DNA from: Bacteroidota bacterium
Lineage (GTDB): Bacteria; Bacteroidota; Bacteroidia; 2-12-FULL-35-15
DNA: 64,000 nt
Direction of reading: 5' to 3'
Assembly: GCA_016707685.1 (NCBI GenBank)
Contig: JADJHE010000014.1
Span: 1 to 64,000, forward strand
Numbering within the stretch: position 1 is the stretch's first letter; each line of letters starts with the position of its first letter. Both the position numbers and the translations under genes were made by a program. The notes under the pieces were generated by a model. The model had not been told where the DNA came from. It saw nothing but the letters and a program-made list of their open reading frames with translations, and searched no databases. This document shows, in pieces, positions 1 to 10,525 of this stretch.

Positions 1-453
1 AGAAGCAATGTTTGAAATTTCTTGAAATCCAAGAATAGATGTAAGTTGGGAGGCTAAAAATTTCTCAATCGATTCACCATTTCCATAATTAATTTGAAAT
101 TTTTGTAAATCGTATTCTAGATTTTTTAACGGTTCTTTAAATGTTGTAACTACTTCATTTGGGTTTATTTGAGAAATTATCCGAGCTTCTTTAACAATTA
201 AAGGGATAAACATTGAAACCAACATCGTTACTATTAAAGCAATCGTTGCTAATGACAGTAAGGCGCAAATTGTGATAGGCAATTTGAATTTTCCAACTTT
301 GATTTTTCCATACATTTTCACCAATGGTTGACCAATTAATGAAATAATTAATGCGATTGCCACATATATAATAATGGATTTTAAGTAAATCCATGTAAGT
401 GCAATAAGGGCAAGGATTAATCCAATGATTAAGTATTTTGATTTGTTTTGCAT
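1..453 (-). CDS. AI-2E family transporter (PerM/YdiK-like), N-terminal part only
   Basis: Reading leftward from an ATG at 453, the frame stays open for 151 codons to the window edge, so only the N-terminus is present. It has a hydrophobic pair at about residues 7-42 and a long membrane segment at about 59-84, then a soluble stretch with KEARIISQINPNEVV. This order (two short helices, one long helix, then an extracytoplasmic loop) is that of the PF01594 permeases named for autoinducer-2 export. Actual substrates in this family are mostly unknown. It is divergent from the gene at 534. The family call is from the overall pattern and is fairly safe; the function is not. Confidence 0.72.
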   Translation of the reverse strand, partial: MQNKSKYLIIGLILALIALTWIYLKSIIIYVAIALIISLIGQPLVKMYGKIKVGKFKLPITICALLSLATIALIVTMLVSMFIPLIVKEARIISQINPNEVVTTFKEPLKNLEYDLQKFQINYGNGESIEKFLASQLTSILGFQEISNIAS

Positions 454-483
454 TCTTTATATTTGAGATATAAAGATATTAAA

Positions 484-516
484 TTGTATAATAATAAACT
501 CATAATAGTATATTTG
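484..516 (+). promoter_or_regulatory. Bacteroidota-type promoter for the gene at 534
   Basis: A TATATTTG box (509-516) fits the TAnnTTTG -7 consensus of Bacteroidota. A TTG (484-486) lies 22 bases upstream. The start codon follows 17 bases after the box. The spacer is slightly long. Confidence 0.45.
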
Positions 517-533
517 TTTATTAAAAATTAATC

Positions 534-1544
534 ATGGATTCACTTACACATCTTGTTTTAGGAGCCGCAATTGGTGAAGCGGTATTGGGTAAAAAAATAG
601 GTAGAAAAGCGATGCTCTGGGGAGCTTTGGCTGATACTATTCCTGATTTTGATGTGTTTGCATCGTGTTGTACAACCGATGCTCAGCAATTGATGGTTCA
701 TCGTGGAATCACGCATTCATTACTTTTTGTGATTGTAATGTCGCCTCTCATCGGCTATTTATTTACTAAAATTTTCAAGAAAACAGAAGTCACATTTAAA
801 CAATGGACTTTACTTTTCTTTTTAGGAATGTTTACACATATTTTAATTGATGCCATGACAGCATATGGAACGGGTTGGTTTGAACCATTCAGTGAGTATC
901 GTGTATCATTCAATTCTATTTTTGTTGCAGATGTATTTTATACGATTCCATTTTTAATTTGTGTATTGATTGCATTAATTGCGAAAAACGGCTCTCCTAA
1001 GCGTGTAAAATGGAACAGGGCTGGTTTGATAATTAGTACAGCCTACTTGGCATTTACCTTGATAAATAAATGGCATGTGCACGATACAATGAGCGATTCG
1101 TTTACGAAACAAAATTTGACTGCTGAAGAGTTTGTTACAACACCAACACCATTGAATAATTTTTTATGGATGGCCTATTCACATGATGAAGGAGGATCGT
1201 ATATTGGTTATTATTCTATTTTTGATAAATCGACCGATATTAAATTTCACCGTGTAGAACGAAATGAACAATTATTAAAGTCCTTTGAAGGCGATCAATC
1301 TTTAGCGACATTGAAACAATTTTCGAAAGGTCATTATATCATTAGTAAAGAAGATTCAACCATATTTTTTAATGACATTCGTTTTGGGCAAATGGGTGGA
1401 TGGGATAATTCAGATGCAGGATTTCCATTTTCCTATAAGTTAAATCGCAATGCCGATAATTCAATGGCTTTGGATAGAGGGAAATTTAAAATGTCGTTTT
1501 CTGATGCATTTGCATCATTGTATATACGTGTAAAAGGCAAATAA
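534..1544 (+). CDS. YdjM-like metal-dependent membrane hydrolase (PF04307)
   Basis: This 336-residue inner-membrane protein has the family's conserved acidic and histidine residues: D2 and H6 at the N-terminus, D34/D38/D40 in ADTIPDFD, H56 and H61 in HRGITHS, and H102/D106 in THILID. Hydrophobic segments lie near residues 62-80, 91-108 and 132-150, followed by a soluble C-terminal domain of about 150 residues that I do not recognise. YdjM of E. coli is a LexA-regulated membrane protein of this family, and its reaction is not established. The stop is one base before the next ATG (1546), so the two genes are probably translated together. Confidence 0.85.
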   Translation: MDSLTHLVLGAAIGEAVLGKKIGRKAMLWGALADTIPDFDVFASCCTTDAQQLMVHRGITHSLLFVIVMSPLIGYLFTKIFKKTEVTFKQWTLLFFLGMFTHILIDAMTAYGTGWFEPFSEYRVSFNSIFVADVFYTIPFLICVLIALIAKNGSPKRVKWNRAGLIISTAYLAFTLINKWHVHDTMSDSFTKQNLTAEEFVTTPTPLNNFLWMAYSHDEGGSYIGYYSIFDKSTDIKFHRVERNEQLLKSFEGDQSLATLKQFSKGHYIISKEDSTIFFNDIRFGQMGGWDNSDAGFPFSYKLNRNADNSMALDRGKFKMSFSDAFASLYIRVKGK

Positions 1545-1545
1545 G

Positions 1546-2205
1546 ATGGAAAAAATAGCAATCGTAATTGGTGCAAGTGGTTTAGTAGGTATAGAAATAG
1601 TAAAGCAGCTATTGTTAGATTCGGACTATACCTTAGTAAAGTTATTTTTAAGAAAAGAAATTCCATTTACTCATTCAAAGTTGCAACAATGCATCGTAGA
1701 TTTTAATAAGCTTGATACATCCTCTGATTTAATAAAAGGCGATGTGGTGTTTTGTTGCATGGGAACAACCATAAAAGTAGCAGGTTCTCAAGATGCTTTT
1801 GTTAAAGTGGATTACAGCTATGTGTTGAATTTTGCTCAATTATCAAAACGAAATGGTATTGAAAAATTTATTGTGGTTTCCTCTTTGGGTGCTGATAAAA
1901 ATTCTTCTAACTTTTACTTAAAAGTTAAAGGTGATGTTGAAACCGACTTAGCGCGATTGAAATTTAAAAATTTAATTATAGTTCGTCCTTCAATGTTGCT
2001 TGGTGACCGAAAAGAATTTCGTTTGGGTGAATTGATTGGTAAGAAAATAATGAAAGGCCTAGCTTTTTTATTCGTTGTAAAATTGAAAAAATACAAAGCG
2101 ATTGAAGCAAGTACAGTTGCAAAAGCAATGCTCGTGCTTTCTAAAAATGAATTAAGCGATGTTGCAATTTTTGAGAATGCTCGATTGTTGGATTTAGGGA
2201 AGTAA
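1546..2205 (+). CDS. NAD(P)-binding atypical short-chain reductase (HTATIP2/TIP30-like)
   Basis: The 219-residue protein is a Rossmann-fold oxidoreductase. The dinucleotide-binding motif GASGLVG is at residues 9-15, followed by the usual alternating strands and helices, a VSSLGADK segment where SDRs carry the catalytic serine, and a YLKVKGDVE segment that gives a Y-x3-K-like pair. Length and motifs match the HTATIP2-like oxidoreductases common in Bacteroidota. The substrate is unknown. It starts one base after the YdjM-like gene and ends directly against the convergent DUF983 gene, with no intergenic base. Confidence 0.82.
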   Translation: MEKIAIVIGASGLVGIEIVKQLLLDSDYTLVKLFLRKEIPFTHSKLQQCIVDFNKLDTSSDLIKGDVVFCCMGTTIKVAGSQDAFVKVDYSYVLNFAQLSKRNGIEKFIVVSSLGADKNSSNFYLKVKGDVETDLARLKFKNLIIVRPSMLLGDRKEFRLGELIGKKIMKGLAFLFVVKLKKYKAIEASTVAKAMLVLSKNELSDVAIFENARLLDLGK

Positions 2206-2586
2206 TTATTTTACGTTTTTCTCTTTGTATTTAACAAAGAAGTTAATCCAAACCAAGCGCGCCATGCGATAAAATACAGGCATTAAAACCACTTGTAGTA
2301 CTCCGAATGTTACCAAAAAGGTAACAACATCGTATCCTAATAAAACACTTACTAGTAAAAATACACCTACACCAAAAGCTACTGTTAGACCATAGCTTAC
2401 ATACATTGCTCCGTAGTAAAATCCGGTTTCGCGTTCAAAATCTTCGTTACAAACAGGGCAATTGTGAGGCATTTTGTCGAATCGACTTAATTTGTAAGGG
2501 TTGTTGGTCTCAAAAAAGTTTCCTTCGTGACACTTAGGGCATTTATTGTTTACAATGCTATAAAGTGCTGATTGTTTGTATCCCAT
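2206..2586 (-). CDS. DUF983 zinc-ribbon membrane protein
   Basis: The 126-residue protein carries two CPxC knuckles (C16/C19 and C43/C46) that would form a zinc ribbon, then the FYYGAMYVSY segment typical of DUF983, and two membrane helices at about 60-80 and 86-105. Its function is not known. A TACATTTG box lies about 18-25 bases upstream of the start on the minus strand, without a clear upstream TTG. It converges on the reductase gene. Confidence 0.85.
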   Translation of the reverse strand: MGYKQSALYSIVNNKCPKCHEGNFFETNNPYKLSRFDKMPHNCPVCNEDFERETGFYYGAMYVSYGLTVAFGVGVFLLVSVLLGYDVVTFLVTFGVLQVVLMPVFYRMARLVWINFFVKYKEKNVK

Positions 2587-2661
2587 AACGTTGATATTTG
2601 ATACAAATGTAACAACAATTCTTAGTTTGATGTGTAACTAAAATCACAGAGGTTACAAGTG

Positions 2662-2691
2662 TTGTTATATCAGGCTTTTTCACTAAATTTG
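2662..2691 (+). promoter_or_regulatory. Promoter for the ABC-F gene
   Basis: TTG (2662-2664), a 19-base spacer and TAAATTTG (2684-2691) match the Bacteroidota -33/-7 consensus closely. The ABC-F start codon is 22 bases downstream. Confidence 0.65.
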
Positions 2692-2713
2692 CAGCCTTAA
2701 AAAAAACAATACA

Positions 2714-4635
2714 ATGATTTCAGTTAATTCGGTTACGGTTTCCTTTGGTGGTTACGATTTATTCGACAATGTTAGTTTCTTGATTAATCCTAAGGATAGG
2801 ATTGGTTTAGCTGGTAAAAATGGTGCTGGCAAATCAACCATGCTTAAACTTTTGTCAGGTTTGCAAAATCCAACAAGAGGTGAAATTTCAAAACCAAACG
2901 ATTATAAAATCGGTTACTTACCTCAAGATATGATTCACCAGCAAGGGAAAACAGTATTTGAGGAAACGGAAAGCGCATACGAAGAAATTCAAAAATTAGA
3001 AGACCGATTGGTATTTATTAATCATGAATTGGAAACCCGTACCGATTACGAGAGTGATTCCTACATGAAAATTATTGATGAATTAACCGAAATTACGCAC
3101 CGTTTGGATGTAATTGGTGCTAATAATAAAAATGAAGAGATTGAAAAAATATTAAAAGGTTTGGGTTTGAGCGTAGCGATTTCGATCGACCTACTTCAGA
3201 ATTTAGCGGTGGATGGCGTATGCGTATTGAGTTAGCAAAAATTTTATTACAAAAACCTGATATTCTTTTGTTGGATGAGCCAACGAATCACTTGGACATT
3301 GAATCCATTCAATGGTTAGAAGAATTTATGGATTCCTACAGCGGCTCAGTAATGCTAATTAGCCATGATAAGCAGTTTTTGGATACTGTAACAAATCGTA
3401 CAATCGAAATTTCAAATAATAAAATTTACGATTACAAAACAAATTATTCGCGTTACCTCGAATTGCGTAAAGAACGCAGAGAACAACAAGAAAATGCCGC
3501 TAAAAACCAACAAAAAATCATCAATCAAACAGAAGTTTTGATTGATAAATACCGTGCAAAAGCAAGTAAAGCAGCCTTTGCACAGTCATTGATAAAGAAA
3601 TTGGATCGCATGGAGATTGTGGAAGTGGATGAAGGGGATAATGCAACCATGTTCTTTAAGTTTCCTCCTCCAGCTCATTCTGGGAAAATCGTTTTAACTG
3701 TAGAGCATGCAGGGAAAAAGTACGGAGAGAAACAGATTTTTAAGGATGCTAATTTTATTTTAACAAAAGGCGAAAAAATTGCATTGGTAGGTCGTAATGG
3801 TGAAGGAAAGAGTACAATGATTAAAATGATTGCAAAGCAAATTGATTTTGATGGGGTTGTTTCTTTGGGACATAGTGTGAATATGGGTTACTTTGCGCAG
3901 GATCAGGCCGAGAAATTGGATAAAACAAAAACTGTTTTTGAAACAATTGATGAATTAGCGGTTGGTGATATTCGTAAGCAAGTAAGAACATTGTTAGGTT
4001 CATTCTTGTTTGGTGGCGATGATATTGATAAAAAAGTAAGTGTGTTGAGTGGAGGAGAGCGCGGTCGTTTAGCATTGTGTAAACTATTATTGGAGCCTTA
4101 CAATTTTTTGGTACTGGATGAACCAACCAATCACTTAGATATTCGAAGCAAAGAAATTTTGAAGAAAGCGATTCAGGATTATGAAGGAACAGTTGTTCTT
4201 GTATCCCATGATCGTGACTTTTTAGATGGTTTGGTAAATAAAATGTATGAGTTCAAAGGTGGTGAGGTAAAAGAACATTTATGCGATATCAATGCATTTA
4301 TGCAAAAATTAAAAATGAATCGTTTGAATGAAATGAATTCTTCAAAAAATCCATTTGTGAAACCTAAAACAGATGAAAAGCCTGTTGTGAAAGTGGAATC
4401 AAAAAATGATGAGCGTGAAAAAGAATTAAAACAAATTAAAAATCAAATCACGAAATCGGAAAAAGAGATTGAGCGATTAGAAGCAGAAATAAAATCATTT
4501 GATGCGAAATTGGCTGATCCAAATCAATATCAAACCGTAATGAATGATAAAGGTGCATTTGCAGCATATGAGGCAATGAAAAAACAATTGGAGGCAGAAA
4601 TGAAAACATGGGAATCACTTCAAGGTCAATTGTAA
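2714..4635 (+). CDS. ABC-F family ATPase, frame broken near 3164
   Basis: This soluble protein of about 640 residues has two ATP-binding cassettes and no membrane domain; ABC-F proteins act on the ribosome (translation rescue or antibiotic protection). The first cassette has the Walker A GKNGAGKST. The second has GRNGEGKST, LSGGERGRL and LDEPTNHLD. A charged coiled coil ends the protein. The frame is lost at 3163-3166. Adding one base there restores GLGFERSDFDRPTSEFSGGW, the conserved run into the first signature motif, and joins smoothly to the downstream frame. The break is a one-base deletion, probably a sequencing error. I cannot tell Uup, EttA and other subgroups apart. Confidence 0.9.
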
Positions 4636-4650
4636 TTTTGAAATTTTAAT

Positions 4651-4689
4651 AAAAAGAGAGGCGAAACAATTTGTTTCGCCTCTCTTTTT
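4651..4689. terminator. Bidirectional terminator between ABC-F and pyrG
   Basis: A perfect 19-base inverted repeat (4651-4669 and 4671-4689), A-rich on the left and T-rich on the right, with the GAGAGGCGAAAC core paired. It lies between two convergent genes and can stop transcription from either side. Confidence 0.92.
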
Positions 4690-4703
4690 GTATGTTGTAC
4701 TAT

Positions 4704-6320
4704 TTAGTGAACTAATTTAGAAACCTCAATGCTTGCTTTTACAAAGTGAACAAACAATGGATGAGGATTTGCTACAGTACTCTTGTATTCAGGATGGAAC
4801 TGAACTGCTACAAACCAAGGATGATCTTTTATTTCAACAATTTCTACTAAGCCACCTTCTGGATTTATACCAGAAGCAATCATTCCTGCTTTTTCAAAAT
4901 CTTGTAAATATTCGTTATTGAATTCATAACGATGGCGGTGACGTTCTGTAATCTCTTTCTTTTTATAGATTTCCCATGCATTGGTGTTTTCACTTACGTT
5001 ACAAGGGTATGAACCCAAACGCATTGTTCCACCTTTATTGGTTATTTTCTTTTGCGACTCGAGTAAATCAATCACCGGATTAGTTGTTCCTGGATTCATT
5101 TCTGTTGAGTTTGCATCTTTGAACCCTAATACATTTCTTGCAAACTCGATTACAGCACATTGCATTCCTAAACAAATACCAAAGAATGGCACATTGTTTT
5201 CGCGTGCATATTTAATAGCTGTAATTTTTCCTTCGATACCGCGCTGACCAAATCCTGGTGCAACCAAAACACCTTTTAATCCTTTGAATTTTTCTTTTAC
5301 ATTTTCATCTGTAATGCTTTCGGAGTGAATCCACTCAATGTTTACTTTACAATCATTAGCAGCACCAGCATGAATAAACGCTTCTGAAATTGATTTGTAT
5401 GAATCTTTCAATTCAACATATTTTCCAACTAATCCAATTTTTACTTCGTGTTTTGGATGTTTGAATTTTTGCAAAAACTCTTTCCATTTATCCAAATCCA
5501 TGTTTTCGGAAACAGGCATTCCTAAATGGTTTAAAACAACCACATCCAGATTTTCTTGCTCCATCAATAATGGAACTTCGTAAATGGTGCTTGCATCCAT
5601 TGCTTCAATAACGGCATTAGGTGCAACGTTACAGAACAATGCAATTTTATTTCTAATTTCTTTGTTGATAGGATGTTCGGTACGACAAACTAAAATGTCG
5701 GGCTGAACACCATATTCTAATAATAATTTAACAGAGTGTTGTGTTGGTTTTGTTTTTAATTCACCTGTGGTAGATAGGTATGGTAATAATGTTAAATGAA
5801 TAACCATTGCATCTTTCCCTAGTTCCCAACGTAACTGGCGTACAGCTTCGATATAAGGTAATGATTCAATATCACCAACAGTTCCACCAATTTCAGTAAT
5901 AACAAATTGGTAGTTTCCTGTTTTGCCTAATATTTTAATTCTGTTTTTTATCTCATCTGTAATGTGAGGAATAACTTGAACCGTTTTTCCTAAATAATCA
6001 CCACGTCTTTCTTTTTCGATTACCGATTGGTAAATACGTCCAGTAGTAACATTATTTGCTTTAGAAGTTGGAATGTTTAAGAAGCGCTCGTAATGGCCCA
6101 AATCCAAATCGGTTTCAGCGCCATCATCGGTTACAAAACATTCACCATGTTCATAAGGGTTTAATGTACCTGGGTCAACATTGATATACGGATCCAATTT
6201 TTGGATGGTAACAGAATAACCACGTGCTTGCAATAGTTTAGCTAAAGAAGCTGAAATGATTCCTTTTCCCAATGATGAGGTAACACCTCCGGTAACAAAA
6301 ATGTATTTAGTAGATGACAT
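4704..6320 (-). CDS. pyrG: CTP synthase
   Basis: PyrG makes CTP from UTP, ATP and glutamine in the cytosol. The 538-residue protein is full length. The synthetase domain opens with the FVTGGVTSSLGKG P-loop (about 9-20). The glutaminase domain carries the nucleophile C383 in GICLGMQ, with H509 and E511 of QFHPEYKS completing the triad. The start at 6320 gives the expected MSSTKYIFVTGG. A TACTTTTG box (6416-6423, minus strand) lies about 95 bases upstream and may be its -7 element, but no matching TTG is seen. It stands alone between two terminators. Confidence 0.98.
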   Translation of the reverse strand: MSSTKYIFVTGGVTSSLGKGIISASLAKLLQARGYSVTIQKLDPYINVDPGTLNPYEHGECFVTDDGAETDLDLGHYERFLNIPTSKANNVTTGRIYQSVIEKERRGDYLGKTVQVIPHITDEIKNRIKILGKTGNYQFVITEIGGTVGDIESLPYIEAVRQLRWELGKDAMVIHLTLLPYLSTTGELKTKPTQHSVKLLLEYGVQPDILVCRTEHPINKEIRNKIALFCNVAPNAVIEAMDASTIYEVPLLMEQENLDVVVLNHLGMPVSENMDLDKWKEFLQKFKHPKHEVKIGLVGKYVELKDSYKSISEAFIHAGAANDCKVNIEWIHSESITDENVKEKFKGLKGVLVAPGFGQRGIEGKITAIKYARENNVPFFGICLGMQCAVIEFARNVLGFKDANSTEMNPGTTNPVIDLLESQKKITNKGGTMRLGSYPCNVSENTNAWEIYKKKEITERHRHRYEFNNEYLQDFEKAGMIASGINPEGGLVEIVEIKDHPWFVAVQFHPEYKSTVANPHPLFVHFVKASIEVSKLVH

Positions 6321-6466
6321 GTTGGTAAAATAAATAATGGTTCAAAAAAATTGACCAATCAAATAATTTAGCCAATTGTCGGGTTGACGATTGTCGTTTT
6401 CAATTTTTGGTCATACAAAAGTAGGAATAATTATGGGGAGTTAAAAACGAATTGGTCGAAAATATT

Positions 6467-6505
6467 CAAAAAAAATGCCCTTTCTGTTTTATCAGAAGGG
6501 GCATT
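6467..6505 (-). terminator. Terminator downstream of the TonB-dependent receptor
   Basis: A 13-base stem (6475-6487 with 6493-6505, one G-T type mismatch) encloses a six-base loop. Read on the minus strand, a run of T follows (6467-6474). It sits just after the receptor stop codon. Confidence 0.75.
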
Positions 6506-6528
6506 CCTTGTATGCTGTAAGTCAAGGC

Positions 6529-8866
6529 TTAGAAAGTCATAATGATACTAGCCGTTGGTAAAAGCGGTAATTGGTTTACGCGTTTGTATTGTACACGGTC
6601 GAAATAGAAAATATTTTCGCGGTTGTATACATTGGTTGCACCAATAGCTGTTTCCAATTTGGTGTTTTCAAACAATAAGAAGGTACGTTTAATATTGATG
6701 TCCAAACGGTGGTACCAAGGCAAGCGTTTTACTTCTGAATTGTCGAAATAATAGTTTAATTCTCCATTTGTGCCGGTATAATCTGTTGTAATTCCATCTT
6801 GGAAGTTTAAATCTTCGTAGAATCCACCAGTAGGTTTGAATGGGAAACCAGAACCAATGTTCCAACGTACATCAAATTCCCAATTTAAGTTTTTACCAAA
6901 TGTGTAGGATGCAACAAAGTTGGCATTGTGTCTTCTGTCGAAAACTGGTGCATATTCCTGAATACCATCCCAACGTGTAACATAGGTTAAAGAGTATACA
7001 AACCATAAGTACAAGCGTTTGCGGTCGTATTTTAAAACTACGTCAACTCCTTGCGCTTTCCCTGTTTCGATGATGAAATCTTTTTTGAAAAGATCTGGTC
7101 GTGCAGAGTTATCAGGTGAGTCTTCGTAAATTTTGTTTGTGTTTAGATTGGTTAGTTGTTTGAAGTCTTTTAGGTAAGCCTCAATGTTCAATTCCCAATG
7201 TTTGAATAAATCAAATTCTAAACCAGCAATGTAATGATTCGCTTTTTGCAATTTGTGTTTTACATCTTTTATACTACCATCTTGAGCGGTGTATTTTTCA
7301 GGTAAATTGTCGGGACCAGATAAAAATCCGTAAAATAAATTCACGACATCTCTATCCGAGTTTGCTGCAATTAAGTTTTGAGAATACATACCTGCAGCTC
7401 CTTTAAAGCGGATGCGAGGAGTAATGTTGTATTTCAAACCAAGGCGAGGCTCTGGCGATGCATTTTTCAATGAAGCATAGTATTGGATGCGGAAGCTTGG
7501 CTCTAACAATAATTTTTTACGTTTAGATACAAACTTATATTTAACATATCCACCAATTTCGGTTGTGTTTTCTTTTTGAGAAATACGTCTGTTTAATGAA
7601 TTGTAGAAATCAAAGTCTGTAGTAAATCCATTAATGTCTATACCGTAGTTTAATTCATTACGGCTCATGAAATAGGTGAAGTTAACACCCATGTTAAAGC
7701 CTTTTATTTTACTTGTTTTTTCTTTTTCGCCTTCTGGTTTTAATTTAATGCCGTATTGTGAATAAGCAAAGTTACCACTAACCAAAATAGGAGAGTTTTG
7801 TGGAACCAATAGGAAGTTACCACCACCACCGTATGAATCCCATTTCATTTCCTGAAGTGCTTTATAGTTTACACGATCGTTAAAGTTAAATCCGAAAATA
7901 TTTAATTTACTACCATTGTTAGAGTTGAAGGATATTTTTCCATAATAATCGTTAAAGCTAAATGGTAAACCGTCTTTATCTATATAAGAATAGAGTGCTT
8001 TTGAAGTAGTAGGCAAATAAGATGTTTTAGCAGATAGGATAAATGAAATAGAATTGTTTGATCCTTCTTTTAGCTTTTTTAATGGACCTTCAGCCAATAC
8101 TTTTGCTCCAAACGGACTTACTGCTAATTTACCGCCAACACGTTTTTTGTTTCCATCACGTGTTGTGATGTCCATGATGGAAGAAATACGTCCACCGTAT
8201 TCAGCTCCAAAACCACCACTGTACACATCGGCATTACGGATGATATCTGCATCAAAAACCGAAAACAAACCAATGGAGTGGAAAGGATTGTAAATAACCA
8301 TACCATCCAATAATACTTTATTTTGGATAGGTGATCCACCACGAATGTATAGCTGTCCACCTTGGTCACCTGTAAATACAACACCTGGTAATACTTGTAA
8401 GTATTGTGCTAAATCAGGCTCACCACCAACAGTAGGTAGTTTTTAATGACGATTGGGTCAATTTTATTAACCGAAACCCTTGTTTCTGTTTGTTTTTCTG
8501 CTTGCTCAGCAGATATTTCAACTTCTCTTAATTTAACATTCGATTTAACGAGGTATAATTTTTTGTTTACAATTTCCCCAGCTTTTACGGTGAAATTTTC
8601 TTGCAGCGTATCATAACCCAATCCTGAAGCAATCATTATTGTATAGCTTCCTGGTGGAATTTTAGTAATAGAAAAATAACCGTTTACATCGGTAGCATTT
8701 CCAATCGTAGTTCCTTTTAAAATAACATTGGTAAACAATTTGGTTCACCTGTTTCTTTTAAGTAAACAAATCCACGAACGGTGCCAGTAGAAGAGTTTTG
8801 TTGAGCGTAACCAATAATTGAAAGTGTTACTCCAAGTATAAATAAAATCGACTTTTTAAGATTCAT
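6529..8866 (-). CDS. TonB-dependent outer-membrane receptor, frame broken near 8744 and 8445
   Basis: Read as one gene of about 778 codons starting at the ATG at 8866. The order is a signal peptide ending in GYAQQ, a carboxypeptidase-regulatory-like domain (about 27-110, with NATDVNGYFSITKIPPGSY), a TonB plug with LYIRGGSPIQNKVLLDG and ADVYSGGFGAEYGGR, and a 22-strand-type barrel ending in phenylalanine. Such receptors import large ligands across the outer membrane with TonB energy. Two one-base deletions, in an AAA run near 8744 and an A-run near 8443-8447, split it; restoring each gives continuous family-like sequence (IKKLPTVGGEPDLAQYLQVL at the second). The ligand cannot be told, and no SusD partner is adjacent. 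Confidence 0.88.
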
Positions 8867-9005
8867 GTGCTGTAGCATTAAAAATAAAAAATGCCCTAAT
8901 TTGTTAAGGCGTGTAAATGTAATAATTTATTCCATTAAAAAAATGACCAAGTTTTTGGAATATTTAGTTTTCGAGTTAATCGGTAGCTTTGGAGTGATAA
9001 GCGGT

Positions 9006-9416
9006 TTATTTGCCTTCCGAAAGTGCTAAAATTCGGTCGAATTCCTCGGTTTTTACTGCGGTAACCGATAAACGCGATAATTTGATGATTTGCATATCGG
9101 CTAATTGTTTATCAGCCTTTATTTGCGCTAATGTTACCGGTTTTTTCAACTTTTTGAAGGGGGCTATTTCCACCACACTCCATGCAGTATCTTCTGTAGT
9201 TGGATCCTGATAATGCTCTTTTACCACTTTTGCAATTCCTACAATCTCTAGTCCTTCATTACTATGGTAAAAAAATACCAAATCGCCTTTTTTCATAGCA
9301 CGCATATTGTTGCGCGCGGCATAATTGCGAACACCATCCCAAACTGCTTTTTTATCTTTCGAAAATTGATCCCAACTGTATTTAAATGGTTCTGATTTTA
9401 CTAGCCAATGGTTCAT
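9006..9416 (-). CDS. EVE domain protein
   Basis: The 136-residue protein is a single EVE domain, a PUA-like fold thought to bind modified bases in DNA or RNA. The typical opening MNHWLVKSEP, the WDGVRNYAARNNMRAMKKGD core and the FFYHS strand are all present. Length matches stand-alone bacterial homologues of THYN1. It lies 42 bases downstream of holA on the same strand and may share its transcript. Confidence 0.93.
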   Translation of the reverse strand: MNHWLVKSEPFKYSWDQFSKDKKAVWDGVRNYAARNNMRAMKKGDLVFFYHSNEGLEIVGIAKVVKEHYQDPTTEDTAWSVVEIAPFKKLKKPVTLAQIKADKQLADMQIIKLSRLSVTAVKTEEFDRILALSEGK

Positions 9417-9458
9417 AGTTTATATTACAAATAAGATAAATAAATGTTTAATTAGTAC

Positions 9459-10505
9459 TTAATGTAAAATCTTAAATACCAATTCCTTTAATAATTCGCC
9501 ATGACTAGCTGAGCCATTATCTACCCCTTTTGATTTAAGATCGTACTCACGTAAATAACCAAAAATGGATTTTAGTTTTCCGGCACTGTAGTTCTTGGCA
9601 GCTACTTCATAATCTTTCACAAAAAAAGGATGAACCCCCAAGGCTGCTGCTGCTGTTTTTTTATCGGCTAAAAAATGATAGGTTAATATTTTGCAAAAAT
9701 ACCCATACAAGGAAGAGATGGTTACTACCATCGGATTGTCCTTTTCGTTGGAAGCAAAATAATTGATGATACGATTTGCTTTTAAAGTTTCGCGTTTACC
9801 AATTGCCGCTTGTAATTCAAAAACATTGTAATCTTTACTAATCCCAATATTTGTTTGAATGTGTTCGGGAGTAATCTCCGATTTTGGTGGAAGATTAATC
9901 ATTAATTTATCCAACTCATTGGTGATTTTACTCAAGCTGGTTCCTAAGTACTCGGTAAGCATAGCACTGGCTTTTGGGCCAACAGTATAATCTTTTCCTC
10001 TTAAGTAATTATTAATCCAATCAGGAACTTGATTGTCGTACAACTTTTTTGACTCAAACAATACCGCATTTTTGTCGATTAGTTTGGCAACAGCTGTACG
10101 TTTATCAATGGATTTGTATTTGTAACAAATTACTAAAATGGTTGATGGTTGTGGGTTTTCGATGTAGGCAGCAAATGGATGTTTTGCTTTTTCTTTTCCC
10201 TTTGCACTTTTTTCCTCATCATCTCCTTTGCCTACTAAATCACGAATGTTTTGAGCTTCTTTGATGATAACCACTTGGTATTCGCTCATCATCGGAAAGC
10301 GCTTAGCTGCTCCAATTACATCGGCTGCAGTAATATCTTTTCCGTATAAAACTGATTGGTTGAATTCTTTTTCGGATTCATCCAATACATTGTTCTCGAT
10401 ATAATCCGAAATAATATCAATAAAGTAAGCTTCATCACCCATTAAGAAATAAACGGGTTTGTAAACCTTCTTTTTTAAATCCGACATTATTTGATTGAAT
10501 TCCAT
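9459..10505 (-). CDS. holA: DNA polymerase III subunit delta
   Basis: The 348-residue protein is the delta subunit of the clamp loader, which opens the sliding clamp during replication. The N-terminus has the family pattern KPVYFLMGDEAYFIDIISDY (a degenerate P-loop region). The C-terminal collar domain follows at about residues 215-345 with a YDLKSKGVDNG-type helix. A lysine/glutamate-rich insert (about 105-122) is a local peculiarity. It is between amn (20 bases upstream) and the EVE gene. Confidence 0.93.
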   Translation of the reverse strand: MEFNQIMSDLKKKVYKPVYFLMGDEAYFIDIISDYIENNVLDESEKEFNQSVLYGKDITAADVIGAAKRFPMMSEYQVVIIKEAQNIRDLVGKGDDEEKSAKGKEKAKHPFAAYIENPQPSTILVICYKYKSIDKRTAVAKLIDKNAVLFESKKLYDNQVPDWINNYLRGKDYTVGPKASAMLTEYLGTSLSKITNELDKLMINLPPKSEITPEHIQTNIGISKDYNVFELQAAIGKRETLKANRIINYFASNEKDNPMVVTISSLYGYFCKILTYHFLADKKTAAAALGVHPFFVKDYEVAAKNYSAGKLKSIFGYLREYDLKSKGVDNGSASHGELLKELVFKILH

Positions 10506-10525
10506 CTTTCGTTTTGCTTTTAAAA

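Noticed and set aside
8124..8384. 86-codon minus-strand frame overlapping the TonB receptor
   Set aside because: Out-of-frame reading of the plug domain; the correct frame gives LYIRGGSPIQNKVLLDG.
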